A stretch of DNA of 64,000 bases from Pedobacter changchengzhani (lineage in GTDB: Bacteria; Bacteroidota; Bacteroidia; Sphingobacteriales; Sphingobacteriaceae), in contig NZ_SJCY01000002.1 of assembly GCF_004354365.1 (NCBI RefSeq), forward strand, positions 62,001-126,000. Direction: 5' to 3'. This document shows positions 49,794 to 58,343 of this stretch, piece after piece; within the stretch, counting starts at the first letter, position 1, and every line of letters starts with the position of its first letter. Made by a program: the position numbers and the translations under genes. Below the pieces are notes generated by a model. The model was not told the origin of the DNA, ran no database searches, and worked only from the letters and a program-made list of their open reading frames with translations.

Positions 49794-50633
49794 CTATTTT
49801 ATTATCATGTTATCAATTAGTCGTGTTTTGCCAACTTTTGCGGCTACTAAAGCAACTAAGTGATGTTCGTTTTTAGATTGGGCTGGCTGAAGATTATCTC
49901 CATTGGCAATCGTAAAATAATCTAATTCTACCCCGTCAATAAGCTCAAATAACGCTTTTGCGCTTTCTTCAAGTTTCCGAAGCGAATTATCGTTAAAATG
50001 CGCTACTACAAACTTTAATGCTTTGCTCAATACTAAACTGTTTTCTCTATCTAAACTCAATAAATGAATATTTCTGCTGCTCATTGCCAAGCCATCGCTT
50101 TCTCGTATTATGGGGCATGTTACAATTTGTATAGGCAAATGAAAATGGGCCACCATATTTTTAATCATCAGCACTTGCTGAAAATCCTTCTGACCAAACA
50201 TTGCAATATCGGGTTTTACCGCATCGAACAATTTTTTAACAATTTGGGTTACTCCTTGATAGTGTCCCTTTCTAAATTCGCCCTCTAACAGAAATTCTGC
50301 GGGGCCCAAATCGATGTGCCAATGCTCCTCTTTAGGGTACATTTCATCAACCGACGGCATAAATACCGCATCACATCCTGCGTTCTTTAGCATTTCAAGA
50401 TCGTGCTCAATCGGTCTTGGGTATTTTTCTAAATCTTTTAAATCGGTAAACTGTGTTGGGTTTACAAATATGCTGCATATAATTATATCGGCGCTTTGCT
50501 TTGCCAAATCAATTAATGAGATATGCCCATTATGTAGCGCGCCCATTGTTGGCACCAATGCTACCTTTTTACCTATTGCTTTAAGAGGGCTAACAAAGGT
50601 TTCTAGTGCTATTTTAGTCTTTAATATTTCCAA
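49794..50633 (-). CDS. panC: Pantothenate synthetase
   Basis: A 279-residue ligase that joins pantoate and beta-alanine through a pantoyl-adenylate. The ATP-binding PTMGALHNGHISLI (with the HxGH motif) is near residue 30. SIFVNPTQF, the YPR block, FGQKDFQQVLMIKNMV and MSSRNIHL are all present. It is divergent from the GT5-like gene and upstream of panD. The panB gene is not in the window. Confidence 0.97.
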   Translation of the reverse strand: MEILKTKIALETFVSPLKAIGKKVALVPTMGALHNGHISLIDLAKQSADIIICSIFVNPTQFTDLKDLEKYPRPIEHDLEMLKNAGCDAVFMPSVDEMYPKEEHWHIDLGPAEFLLEGEFRKGHYQGVTQIVKKLFDAVKPDIAMFGQKDFQQVLMIKNMVAHFHLPIQIVTCPIIRESDGLAMSSRNIHLLSLDRENSLVLSKALKFVVAHFNDNSLRKLEESAKALFELIDGVELDYFTIANGDNLQPAQSKNEHHLVALVAAKVGKTRLIDNMIIK

Positions 50634-50704
50634 TGGATTTGCTATAAATCAAAACTGTAAAGGTGTAAATTAATCTATACCAAAACAAACAATTGGGTAT
50701 CTTA

Positions 50705-50735
50705 TTGATAAATGTTATTATTTTCCGTACATTTG
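50705..50735 (+). promoter_or_regulatory. Promoter of the GT5-like gene
   Basis: TTG at 50705-50707, a 20-nt spacer and TACATTTG at 50728-50735. The start codon follows 41 nt downstream. Confidence 0.65.
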
Positions 50736-50776
50736 CACCTCATTATCTTTTCTTTAACTAATATTTTATATAAAAT

Positions 50777-51607
50777 ATGGAGATGGCAAAAACGAAGCTG
50801 CTGATTGTTACCCACGAGATGTCGCCTTTCCTCGAGCTTACTAAAATTTCTGAAATTACAAGACAATTGCCACAGGCAATGCAAGAAAAAGGATTCGAAA
50901 TCCGTATCTTGATGCCAAAGTTCGGCAACATTAACGAAAGAAGAAATCGCTTACATGAAGTTATCCGCCTCTCGGGCATGAACATCATTATCAATGATAA
51001 TGATAACCCATTAATTATCAAAGTTGCCTCTATTCCTGCAGCGCGTATGCAAGTTTATTTCTTAGATAATGAAGAGTATTTTCAACGCAAACAAGTTTTT
51101 AATGATGCGAGTGGAAAATTCTTTGAAGACAATGACGAGCGGACTATCTTTTTCTGTAAAGGCGCATTAGAAACCGTTAAAAAATTAGGCTGGGCTCCCG
51201 ATATTGTTCACTGCCACGGCTGGATGAGCGCTTTAGTTCCTGCGTATATTAAAACAACTTACAAAAACGATCCTACTTTTAAAAATTCTAAAGTAGTGTA
51301 TTCTGTTTACGAAGACTCTTTTACCGAGAAATTAAATGCCGATTTCGCTAAGAAAGCTATTATGGCAAATATGACTGCAGAAGACACAAAACCTTTTGCA
51401 GATGCTGATAACAATAGCTTACATATTGGTGCCATAACGCATGCTGATGCAGTAGTTTTAGCAGATGAAAACTTAAGCGACGCTATGTTAAAATTTGTTA
51501 AAGATTCCAATAAGCCAACTTTAGCCTTTAACTTAACCGAAAATTTTGAAAACTTCTACGCTTTTTATGAAGAAATTTCAAGTGATGAATTGGTTTCAGT
51601 TGCTTAA
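50777..51607 (+). CDS. Glycogen/starch synthase-like protein, GT5 N-terminal domain only
   Basis: A 276-residue protein aligning with the N-terminal half of ADP-glucose-dependent glycogen synthase: LLIVTHEMSPFLELTKISEI, IRILMPKFGNINERRN, and DIVHCHGWMSALVPAYIKT. Full-length GlgA is about 470 residues, and the C-terminal nucleotide-sugar-binding domain is absent here. The KTGGL substrate motif is replaced by TKISE and the Asp of the HxHDW site by Gly, so classical activity is doubtful. It may be a regulatory or binding protein. ATGs at 50777 and 50783 are both possible. DUF4270 and glmS follow on the same strand. Confidence 0.8.
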   Translation: MEMAKTKLLIVTHEMSPFLELTKISEITRQLPQAMQEKGFEIRILMPKFGNINERRNRLHEVIRLSGMNIIINDNDNPLIIKVASIPAARMQVYFLDNEEYFQRKQVFNDASGKFFEDNDERTIFFCKGALETVKKLGWAPDIVHCHGWMSALVPAYIKTTYKNDPTFKNSKVVYSVYEDSFTEKLNADFAKKAIMANMTAEDTKPFADADNNSLHIGAITHADAVVLADENLSDAMLKFVKDSNKPTLAFNLTENFENFYAFYEEISSDELVSVA

Positions 51608-51628
51608 TTAGGTATTATTATTTTAAAT

Positions 51629-53044
51629 ATGAAATTTACAAAACTAGACTTATTAACCATGTTGATAGGTCTTTTTCTTTTTGCTTCTTGTAAAAACCAA
51701 GAAACTATTGGTTTGGACATAGATCTAAACTCACAAATACAGGGTACATTGGTTAATACAGAAGCCGTTGTATCACAAACCGTAAAGGAAGCTGATATTT
51801 TTACCACTGGTTTAACAGGCCATCCTTTGGGCTATATGGTTGATCCAATTTTTGGTAAAACTGAATCTAGTGTAGCAATGACCGTAGCACCTAATAGTTT
51901 AGGGTACGATTTCGGAACTTCTCCGGTTTTAGACTCTGCAGTTTTAGTACTTAATTTAGCGCCTCAGTTTTATGGAGACACCGTAAATTCTACTTATAGT
52001 ATTGATGTTTATCAATTAACAAATCAAATTACTCAATTTAAAAGCAATAGCATACAGCCACACAATAACACGGTATTAGGAAGTTTTACAAAGAAAATTT
52101 TTCCCAATACCCCTACTCAAGTTTTTGATATAATTGCTGGCAAACCAGATACACTTAAAAAAGTTCCGGCTCAGATTAGGATTAGTTTAGATAAAACGTT
52201 TATACAGAATACAATTTTAAGTAGATCTACTACAGATTTTTCATCAAATGCTAAATTTGCCGAATACTTTAAAGGTCTTTATGCTGAAATAAACAAAACT
52301 AATTCTACCATTTCAACTACTAACGGCGGAGGTATTGCATTTGTAAACTTTGCTGGTACGAGTTCATATTTGCAATTGGTTTATAAAAAAACAAATACTA
52401 CATCTGGTAAAGATACGGTTTCGGTTAATTTTCCAATTAATATTAACACTGGCCCGGTTGCGGCAAATATTAAGCACGATTATTCTGGCACTGATATAGA
52501 AACTCAGTTAAATAACCCAACACCTGCTACACCGTATAATGTAACGTATGTACAATCGTTAGTTGGTGTAAAAACAAAACTTACTTTCCCGAATTTAGCA
52601 AATTTTACTACAGATTACGGTAAGGCAGTTATAAATAAAGCAGAGCTTGTTGTTGATTTAAGCGCAGGTACTTATGGCGCTCCGTTTTTCGCGCCAGATC
52701 GTTTGTCTTTATACCGTTTTGATATTGCTGAACAACCACAAAATGTTCCCGATCACAATCAACCTACTCAAACCAATAGAGGTGATTTTAGAGCATTAGC
52801 CGATCCAATATTTGGAGGTTATTACGACTCACTAAACAATAGATACATTTTTGTAATTACAAGTTATGTGCAAGATTTGATTGATAAAAAACTTATTGAC
52901 TATGGTACTTTTATCGCACCAACGCCTCTTTCACAGTTTCAAATTACGCCTACTGCATCAGTTGCATCTAGGGCTGTAATTGGCACTTTTCTAAATTCGA
53001 ATAACCGTGTAAAACTAAATATATACTATACTAAAATAAAGTAA
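51629..53044 (+). CDS. DUF4270 family lipoprotein
   Basis: A 471-residue protein with a lipoprotein signal (LLTMLIGLFLFASC, Cys21) and a long beta-rich mature part. The early GLDIDLNSQIQGTLVNTEAV is the DUF4270 start, and the late segment with FGGYYDSLNNRYIFVITSYVQDLID is also typical. It is likely surface-exposed or in the outer membrane. It starts 21 nt after the GT5-like gene, and a terminator separates it from glmS. Its function is unknown; context hints at cell-surface carbohydrate handling. Confidence 0.85.
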   Translation: MKFTKLDLLTMLIGLFLFASCKNQETIGLDIDLNSQIQGTLVNTEAVVSQTVKEADIFTTGLTGHPLGYMVDPIFGKTESSVAMTVAPNSLGYDFGTSPVLDSAVLVLNLAPQFYGDTVNSTYSIDVYQLTNQITQFKSNSIQPHNNTVLGSFTKKIFPNTPTQVFDIIAGKPDTLKKVPAQIRISLDKTFIQNTILSRSTTDFSSNAKFAEYFKGLYAEINKTNSTISTTNGGGIAFVNFAGTSSYLQLVYKKTNTTSGKDTVSVNFPININTGPVAANIKHDYSGTDIETQLNNPTPATPYNVTYVQSLVGVKTKLTFPNLANFTTDYGKAVINKAELVVDLSAGTYGAPFFAPDRLSLYRFDIAEQPQNVPDHNQPTQTNRGDFRALADPIFGGYYDSLNNRYIFVITSYVQDLIDKKLIDYGTFIAPTPLSQFQITPTASVASRAVIGTFLNSNNRVKLNIYYTKIK

Positions 53045-53074
53045 AGTAACTATTGTATATAAAAAATTCATTAC

Positions 53075-53115
53075 AAATTCATCTATTGTTAATACATTAG
53101 ATGAATTTTTATTTT
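53075..53115 (+). terminator. Terminator after the DUF4270 gene
   Basis: An 11-bp perfect stem (AAATTCATCTA 53075-53085 / TAGATGAATTT 53098-53108) with a 12-nt loop and T-rich tail. Confidence 0.8.
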
Positions 53116-53125
53116 AAATCAAATT

Positions 53126-54964
53126 ATGTGTGGAATTGTAGGCTATATAGGCTATAGAGAGGCTTGGCCAATTGTTATTAAGGGCCTTAAAAGGTTAGAG
53201 TACAGAGGTTATGATAGTGCTGGAATTGCAATTATTGGCGATTCTGGAGAGAAAATATATAAAAAGGCAGGTAAAGTATCCGTTTTAGAGGAGTTTGCAG
53301 AAAACCAAGACAAATCTGGCCACATTGCAATGGGCCACACACGTTGGGCTACCCATGGTGTACCTTCTGATCGTAATTCCCATCCCCATACATCCAACAA
53401 TGGTAAACTTTCTATTATACACAACGGGATTATAGAAAACTATGCAACCCTAAAAGAAGAACTTATTGGTCGCGGGCACGAATTTAAAAGTGATACAGAT
53501 ACCGAAGTTTTAATTCATTTAATTGAAGAGATTCAGAAAATTGAAAAAATAGATTTGTTAGAAGCTGTTCGCTTAGCTTTAAACGAGGTAAGTGGCGCTT
53601 ATGCAATTGTGATCATGGATAAAGACAATCCAGATCGATTAATTGTGGCTAGAAAAGGCAGTCCGATGGTGATTGGTGTGGGTAAAGGCGAATATTTTAT
53701 CGCTTCAGATGCAACCCCGATTATTGAATATACTAAAAACGTAATTTATTTGAATGATAACGAAATTGCATTAATTACTAAAGATGATCTTTTGGTTAAG
53801 CAATTGGATAACGTGATTCAAACCCCTTTAGTACAAGAGTTAGAACTGAAGTTGGAGATGCTTGAAAAAGGCGGTTATGAGCATTTTATGCTGAAGGAAA
53901 TTTATGAGCAACCACGATCTATAAAAGATTGTATGAGAGGCCGTATTTATCCTCAAGAAGGTAAAGTGCAGCTAGGTGGCATTAAAGAATTTGCAGATAA
54001 GCTCAAAAATATAGATCGAATTATAATTGTAGCTTGCGGTACATCTTGGCATGCTGGCTTAGTTGGAGAATATTTAATTGAAGAATATGCGCGGATCCCT
54101 GTTGAAGTAGAGTATGCATCAGAATTTAGATACCGAAACCCAATTATAACAGAAAAAGATGTGGTGATTGCCATCTCCCAATCTGGAGAAACTGCCGATA
54201 CCATGGCCGCCATTGAAATGGCGAAAGAAAAAGGAGCTACCATTTTCGGTATCTGTAATGTTGCCGGTGCATCTATTCCACGTTTAACGCACGCAGGCGT
54301 TTATACCCATGCCGGACCAGAAATTGGTGTTGCATCAACAAAAGCATTTACGGCTCAGGTTACGGTTTTAACTTTAATGGCGTTTTATATGGCGCAGCAA
54401 AGAGGAACCCTTACCACTTCAAAATTAATCGAACTTTTAACAGAGCTGGATCATATTCCTGAAAAAATTCAAATTGCATTAGAATCAGACGATATCATAA
54501 AAAAAGTTGCTGAAAAAATTAAAGATTCTAAAAACTGTTTATTCTTAGGTAGAGGCAGTGGTTTTCCTGTTGCTTTAGAAGGCGCTTTAAAGCTTAAGGA
54601 GATCTCATATATTCACGCAGAAGGTTATCCGGCTGCGGAAATGAAACACGGCCCAATCGCACTAATTGATGAAGAGATGCCAGTTGTTTTTATTGCAACT
54701 CAAAACTCTTCGTATGAAAAAGTGATTAGCAATATTCAAGAAGTAAAAGCTAGAAAAGGAATAGTAATTGCCATTGTTACCCAAGGCGATATCGAAGTTA
54801 AGAAAATGGCAGATTATTGCATCGAAATTCCAGATGCAGATGAAGCATTTTTACCGCTTTTAGCCACTATACCTTTGCAATTATTATCTTATCATATTGC
54901 TGTTATGCGTGGTTGTAATGTAGATCAACCAAGAAATTTAGCTAAATCTGTCACGGTAGAATAA
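53126..54964 (+). CDS. glmS: Glutamine-fructose-6-phosphate aminotransferase (isomerizing)
   Basis: A 612-residue GlmS that makes glucosamine-6-phosphate for peptidoglycan and LPS. It opens with MCGIVGYIGYREA, so Cys2 becomes the N-terminal nucleophile of the glutaminase domain (also RLEYRGYDSAG, GHTRWATHG, HNGIIENY). Two SIS domains follow (VACGTSWHAG, SQSGETADT, GRGSGFPVALEGALKLKEIS) and the C-terminal QPRNLAKSVTVE end is intact. I see no glmS ribozyme-like leader, only the terminator of the preceding gene. Confidence 0.98.
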   Translation: MCGIVGYIGYREAWPIVIKGLKRLEYRGYDSAGIAIIGDSGEKIYKKAGKVSVLEEFAENQDKSGHIAMGHTRWATHGVPSDRNSHPHTSNNGKLSIIHNGIIENYATLKEELIGRGHEFKSDTDTEVLIHLIEEIQKIEKIDLLEAVRLALNEVSGAYAIVIMDKDNPDRLIVARKGSPMVIGVGKGEYFIASDATPIIEYTKNVIYLNDNEIALITKDDLLVKQLDNVIQTPLVQELELKLEMLEKGGYEHFMLKEIYEQPRSIKDCMRGRIYPQEGKVQLGGIKEFADKLKNIDRIIIVACGTSWHAGLVGEYLIEEYARIPVEVEYASEFRYRNPIITEKDVVIAISQSGETADTMAAIEMAKEKGATIFGICNVAGASIPRLTHAGVYTHAGPEIGVASTKAFTAQVTVLTLMAFYMAQQRGTLTTSKLIELLTELDHIPEKIQIALESDDIIKKVAEKIKDSKNCLFLGRGSGFPVALEGALKLKEISYIHAEGYPAAEMKHGPIALIDEEMPVVFIATQNSSYEKVISNIQEVKARKGIVIAIVTQGDIEVKKMADYCIEIPDADEAFLPLLATIPLQLLSYHIAVMRGCNVDQPRNLAKSVTVE

Positions 54965-54974
54965 AATTAAATTT

Positions 54975-55008
54975 AATAGGTATATCCAACATTTCGGATA
55001 TACCTATT
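54975..55008 (+). terminator. Hairpin after glmS
   Basis: A perfect 13-bp stem (AATAGGTATATCC 54975-54987 / GGATATACCTATT 54996-55008) with an 8-nt loop. The following T-run is weak. Confidence 0.75.
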
Positions 55009-55153
55009 TATACAATTGCGTATAGCTTACTGCCTTTTTACAATCTCATTTCATCAAACGTACACCATTTTTAAGTTTTATAATTCTACCTTTTCTATTT
55101 CCTTCGTCGCCTAAAACGGTGAGTGTAATTGGCTTCGTAGTTCAAGAAATAGC

Positions 55154-55591
55154 CTAAAATGGCAAATCACCTCTTTCATCTTTGGCGCCTATGCTAAAAT
55201 CATCGTCTATTTTAGTTTCAGTATTTTGAGCGATAATTACTGGCTGAGTAGGTTCAAAATCCGTTTTCCGACCGAGCAATGTGAAATTTTCGGCAACTAT
55301 TTCGGTTACATATTTTTTTACTTTCTCTTTATCTTCGAACGAGCGGGTTCTGAGTTTTCCTTCAATATAAACAAGTTTGCCCTTTTGTAAGTATTTAGAA
55401 GCAATTTCTGCCAAACCTCTCCACATTACAATGTTATGCCATTCGGTTTGCTCAACTCGTTTCCCATCTTTACTATAGGTTTCTGACGTTGCCAGCGGAA
55501 AACTAGCAACAGTTACACCACCGTCTAAATGTCTAACTTCTGGATCTTTACCCAAATGACCTACTAAAATAACTTTGTTAACTCCAGACAT
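55154..55591 (-). CDS. ssb: Single-stranded DNA-binding protein
   Basis: A 145-residue SSB with the OB-fold start NKVILVGHLGKDPEVRHL, the WHNIVMWRGLAEIASKYL block, GKLVYIEGKLRTRSF, and an acidic C-terminal tip ending in DLPF that recruits partner repair proteins. It lies downstream of mutY on the same strand, 67 nt away. Confidence 0.96.
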   Translation of the reverse strand: MSGVNKVILVGHLGKDPEVRHLDGGVTVASFPLATSETYSKDGKRVEQTEWHNIVMWRGLAEIASKYLQKGKLVYIEGKLRTRSFEDKEKVKKYVTEIVAENFTLLGRKTDFEPTQPVIIAQNTETKIDDDFSIGAKDERGDLPF

Positions 55592-55658
55592 AGCGTACTT
55601 TATTAATTCGTATATATTCTTTCGATTTACCTGATCAACTATTCATTTTAATGCAATG

Positions 55659-56702
55659 CTAAAAGTACTCACTTACAAAATCATGAATAACTTTAGGCTG
55701 TGGCCTTTCATTTAAACCTGCTAAAGAAACCCAATATAGTTCCTTTTGTTTACTAAAGTTAAATATATAGTTTTTTAATTCAAAAAATTGGATGTGTAAT
55801 ATTTGGTGCGTCAAAACATGTCTTTTATGGGTGATGAACTGCGCATCAACGTCATTACCGAAAGTACTTTTTATTTGCAACATAAAATCGTTATCATCAA
55901 GCGAGGTGGCATCGCTAGTCTCTATACTTGGAAAATCGAATAAATGTTGCCAAATATCGCCAACTTGCCTTTCCCTAATTAACACATTATTGTTGTGTAT
56001 TAGAATGAAGTAATTTAAGAATCTATGTTTCTGAGGTGCCTTTTTCAATTTAATTGGTAAAACCTGTACAAGGTTATTTTTGAGCGCATAACAACCCAAA
56101 TTTAATGGACAAATTCCGCAATTGGGCGATTTTGGCTTGCATTGAAGGGCGCCAAACTCCATTATTGCCTGATTATAAGTACTCGGATCATTGGTATAGA
56201 GCATTTCATTTGCCAAGTTGTAAAACGCCTTTTTTCCTTGCGGAGAATTTATCGGCGTACTTATCCCAAAAAATCTCGACAATACCCTAAACACATTTCC
56301 ATCAACAACGGCTCGCGCTTCTCCGGATGAAAATGATGAAATTGCAGCAGCCGTATATTCGCCAATACCTTTCAATGTAATCAGTTCATCATGTAGTACA
56401 GGAAACTTACCGTCGTATTTTTCCATTACGACTTGTGCGGTTGCATGCATATTCCTCCCTCTGGAATAATAGCCTAATCCTTGCCAAAGCTTTAAAACCT
56501 TCGCTTCATTGGCTTCTGCAAATGCTTTAACCGTAGGAAAGTTTTCCAAAAATTTATTGAAATACGGCAACCCCTGCTCTACCCTAGTTTGTTGTAGAAT
56601 AATTTCGGAAAGCCAGATTACGTAAGGGTCTTTAGTGTGTCGCCAAGGTAAATCTCTCTTATTAAATAAATACCATTTTATCAGTTCTTCGGGGAATGTC
56701 AT
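55659..56702 (-). CDS. mutY: A/G-specific adenine glycosylase MutY
   Basis: A 347-residue MutY, which excises adenine opposite 8-oxoguanine. The catalytic Glu is in SEIILQQTRVEQG, the helix-hairpin-helix is LKGIGEYTAAAISSF, and the catalytic Asp is in AVVDGNVFRVLSR. The iron-sulfur cluster cysteines are present as C-x6-C-x2-C-x5-C in CKPKSPNCGICPLNLGC. The C-terminal NUDIX-like lesion-recognition domain follows. It is divergent from the HU gene. Confidence 0.96.
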   Translation of the reverse strand: MTFPEELIKWYLFNKRDLPWRHTKDPYVIWLSEIILQQTRVEQGLPYFNKFLENFPTVKAFAEANEAKVLKLWQGLGYYSRGRNMHATAQVVMEKYDGKFPVLHDELITLKGIGEYTAAAISSFSSGEARAVVDGNVFRVLSRFFGISTPINSPQGKKAFYNLANEMLYTNDPSTYNQAIMEFGALQCKPKSPNCGICPLNLGCYALKNNLVQVLPIKLKKAPQKHRFLNYFILIHNNNVLIRERQVGDIWQHLFDFPSIETSDATSLDDNDFMLQIKSTFGNDVDAQFITHKRHVLTHQILHIQFFELKNYIFNFSKQKELYWVSLAGLNERPQPKVIHDFVSEYF

Positions 56703-56810
56703 TGATACAAATAACGGTGTATTTTTTTGCTTTTAAAAAACCTTGCAATCGGCTGATAGAAATAGAAATAAAAAAATCATCTTTTATTTCCCTATCTCAT
56801 TAAAAAGCAA

Positions 56811-56818
56811 TACTTTTG
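56811..56818 (+). promoter_or_regulatory. -7 element TACTTTTG before the HU gene
   Basis: It matches TAnnTTTG, 52 nt before the HU ATG. A canonical -33 element at 19 nt is not evident. Confidence 0.5.
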
Positions 56819-56870
56819 CAACCCCAAAACAGCAGTAATAGTAAAACATAAAATATATAAATAATAAAAT

Positions 56871-57173
56871 ATGACTAAGGCAGATATTATTTCAGAAATA
56901 TCAACAAAAACCGGAATTGAGAAGGTGGACGTACAGGAAACGGTTGAGGCATTTTTCAAAGTTATCAAAACAAGCATGATTGGTGGCGAAAATGTTTACG
57001 TTAGAGGATTCGGGAGCTTTGTTGTAAAAAAGAGAGCTCAAAAAACAGCTAGAAATATCTCTAAAAATACTGCAATAATTATCCCAGAACATTTTGTACC
57101 GAGCTTTAAGCCTGCGAAAGTTTTTGTAGATAAAGTAAAAAGCAATACAAAAAAATTAAGTGTAGAGGCCTAA
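56871..57173 (+). CDS. HU/IHF family DNA-binding protein
   Basis: A 100-residue nucleoid protein. It begins MTKADIISEISTKTGIEKV, has VYVRGFGSFVVKKRAQKTAR (the beta arm start) and ends with IIPEHFVPSFKPAKVFVDKV. The NP-type tip of the arm reads ISKNTAIIIPEH. It bends DNA as a dimer. It is followed 11 nt later by the TPR gene, so the HU, TPR, COX24 and rng genes are probably one cluster. Confidence 0.94.
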   Translation: MTKADIISEISTKTGIEKVDVQETVEAFFKVIKTSMIGGENVYVRGFGSFVVKKRAQKTARNISKNTAIIIPEHFVPSFKPAKVFVDKVKSNTKKLSVEA

Positions 57174-57184
57174 TATCAAATATA

Positions 57185-58063
57185 ATGAGCAACAACATAA
57201 AATTAAAGCAAATCCTAATTATTGGAGCGATTCTATTGCTTGTTGTTTTTTTATTTACTAGAAATATTAAGGGCTTAGTAAAACCTACAGAAGAAAACGG
57301 TAAAATGCCTGCAAGTGGAAAAATGGTTAGCGGTGCACCAACCAGTCCAACTGCAACGATAAGTATAGATAATGCGTCTGAAGCTTCAAAAAGTCTCATC
57401 AGTAAAGATTTAAGTATCGAGATTGTAGCTTTAGAAAACAAATATAAAACCGCAAAAGGTGAAGACAAAGTTTCCATAGCAAAGCAACTTGCAGAGAAAT
57501 GGAATGATGTTGAACAAATTACACCTTCGGCGCTTTATTTAGAGGTTATTGCCACTGCAAAACCAAGTTTGCAAAATTGGTTGACTACCGGAAACCGTTT
57601 TATGAAGGCTTTTGATGGCACTCAAGATAGTTTAGCGCAACCTATACTTTTGCAAAAAGCAAATACGGCATACACCAATGCCTTAGCCATTGATACCAGT
57701 AATGTTGAAGCAAAAACAGGCTTAGGTGTTACGATTGTAAATGGTTTGGGCGCACCAATGCAAGGAATTGCAATGTTGCTGGGTGTAGTTGCTAAAGATC
57801 CAAAAAATGTAAAAGCGAATATGAGCTTAGGTTTATTTTCGATAAAATCGGGTCAGTTTGCAAAGGCGATACCACGCTTCAATACCGTAATTGAAAATGC
57901 ACCAACACCCGAAGCTTACTTTTATTTAGGTACGGCTTTAGAGAATTTGGGCAGAAATAAAGAAGCAGTTGAAGTTTATTTAAAAAGCAAAAAATTAGCC
58001 GCTAATCCTACCTTATCAGCTTTTATTGATAAGAGAATAGCAGAACTAAAGAATAAAAATTAA
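57185..58063 (+). CDS. Membrane-anchored TPR protein
   Basis: A 292-residue protein with one N-terminal membrane segment (ILIIGAILLLVVFLFT, residues about 10-25), a low-complexity Ser/Pro/Ala linker, and a periplasmic domain with tetratricopeptide-like helices. The repeats include KANTAYTNALAIDTSNVEAK, VKANMSLGLFSIKSGQFAKA and PEAYFYLGTALENLGRNKEA. It is probably a scaffold. The position between HU and the COX24 protein suggests co-transcription; a direct role in nucleic-acid biology is not shown. Confidence 0.85.
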   Translation: MSNNIKLKQILIIGAILLLVVFLFTRNIKGLVKPTEENGKMPASGKMVSGAPTSPTATISIDNASEASKSLISKDLSIEIVALENKYKTAKGEDKVSIAKQLAEKWNDVEQITPSALYLEVIATAKPSLQNWLTTGNRFMKAFDGTQDSLAQPILLQKANTAYTNALAIDTSNVEAKTGLGVTIVNGLGAPMQGIAMLLGVVAKDPKNVKANMSLGLFSIKSGQFAKAIPRFNTVIENAPTPEAYFYLGTALENLGRNKEAVEVYLKSKKLAANPTLSAFIDKRIAELKNKN

Positions 58064-58096
58064 TTAACATTAATAAAAACATTAAACCTAAAAATT

Positions 58097-58186
58097 ATGC
58101 CAAGCGGTAAGAAAAGAAAGAGACATAAAATGGCTACTCACAAACGTAAAAAGCGTTTAAGAAAAAACAGACATAAGAAAAAATAG
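58097..58186 (+). CDS. AURKAIP1/COX24 (mS38-like) domain mini-protein
   Basis: A 29-residue, extremely basic protein, with 19 of 29 residues Lys, Arg or His. It begins MPSGKKRKRHKMATHKRKK and ends RLRKNRHKKK, the pattern of the COX24 C-terminal domain shared with mitochondrial ribosomal protein mS38. In Bacteroidota such mini-proteins are annotated as AURKAIP1/COX24-domain proteins; a ribosome-bound role is inferred from the mitochondrial relative. It lies 33 nt after the TPR gene. It has its own ATG and a TAG stop. Confidence 0.85.
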   Translation: MPSGKKRKRHKMATHKRKKRLRKNRHKKK

Positions 58187-58208
58187 ATTCTTATTGATAT
58201 AGCTTATT

Positions 58209-58343
58209 TAAACCTCGTAACAAAACGTTATGAGGTTTAAACCCTTTTAGAAGATTTTTTCAAAAATCTGTAGTTTGTGCTATATCAATTTTTCTATATA
58301 CTATCCATTTGTTAATGGGCGTAAGCCCTTAAATCTGTAGCTG
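58209..58343 (+). promoter_or_regulatory. Structured leader of rng
   Basis: Two hairpins lie before the TTG start. AAACCTCGTAAC / GTTATGAGGTTT (about 58211-58239) is a 12-bp arm pair with one G-U. GGGC-GTAA-GCCC (about 58318-58329) has a GNRA-type loop and ends 14 nt before the start codon. RNase E is known to regulate its own mRNA through the leader; a similar role here is inference. Confidence 0.5.

Noticed and set aside
49629-49820. Plus-strand open frame of 63 codons between panD and panC
   Set aside because: It is antisense to the panD leader, contains the heptad array and runs into the panC 3' end.
53045-53125. Possible glmS ribozyme or riboswitch upstream of glmS
   Set aside because: The 81-bp gap is filled by the terminator of the preceding gene and has no ribozyme-like core.
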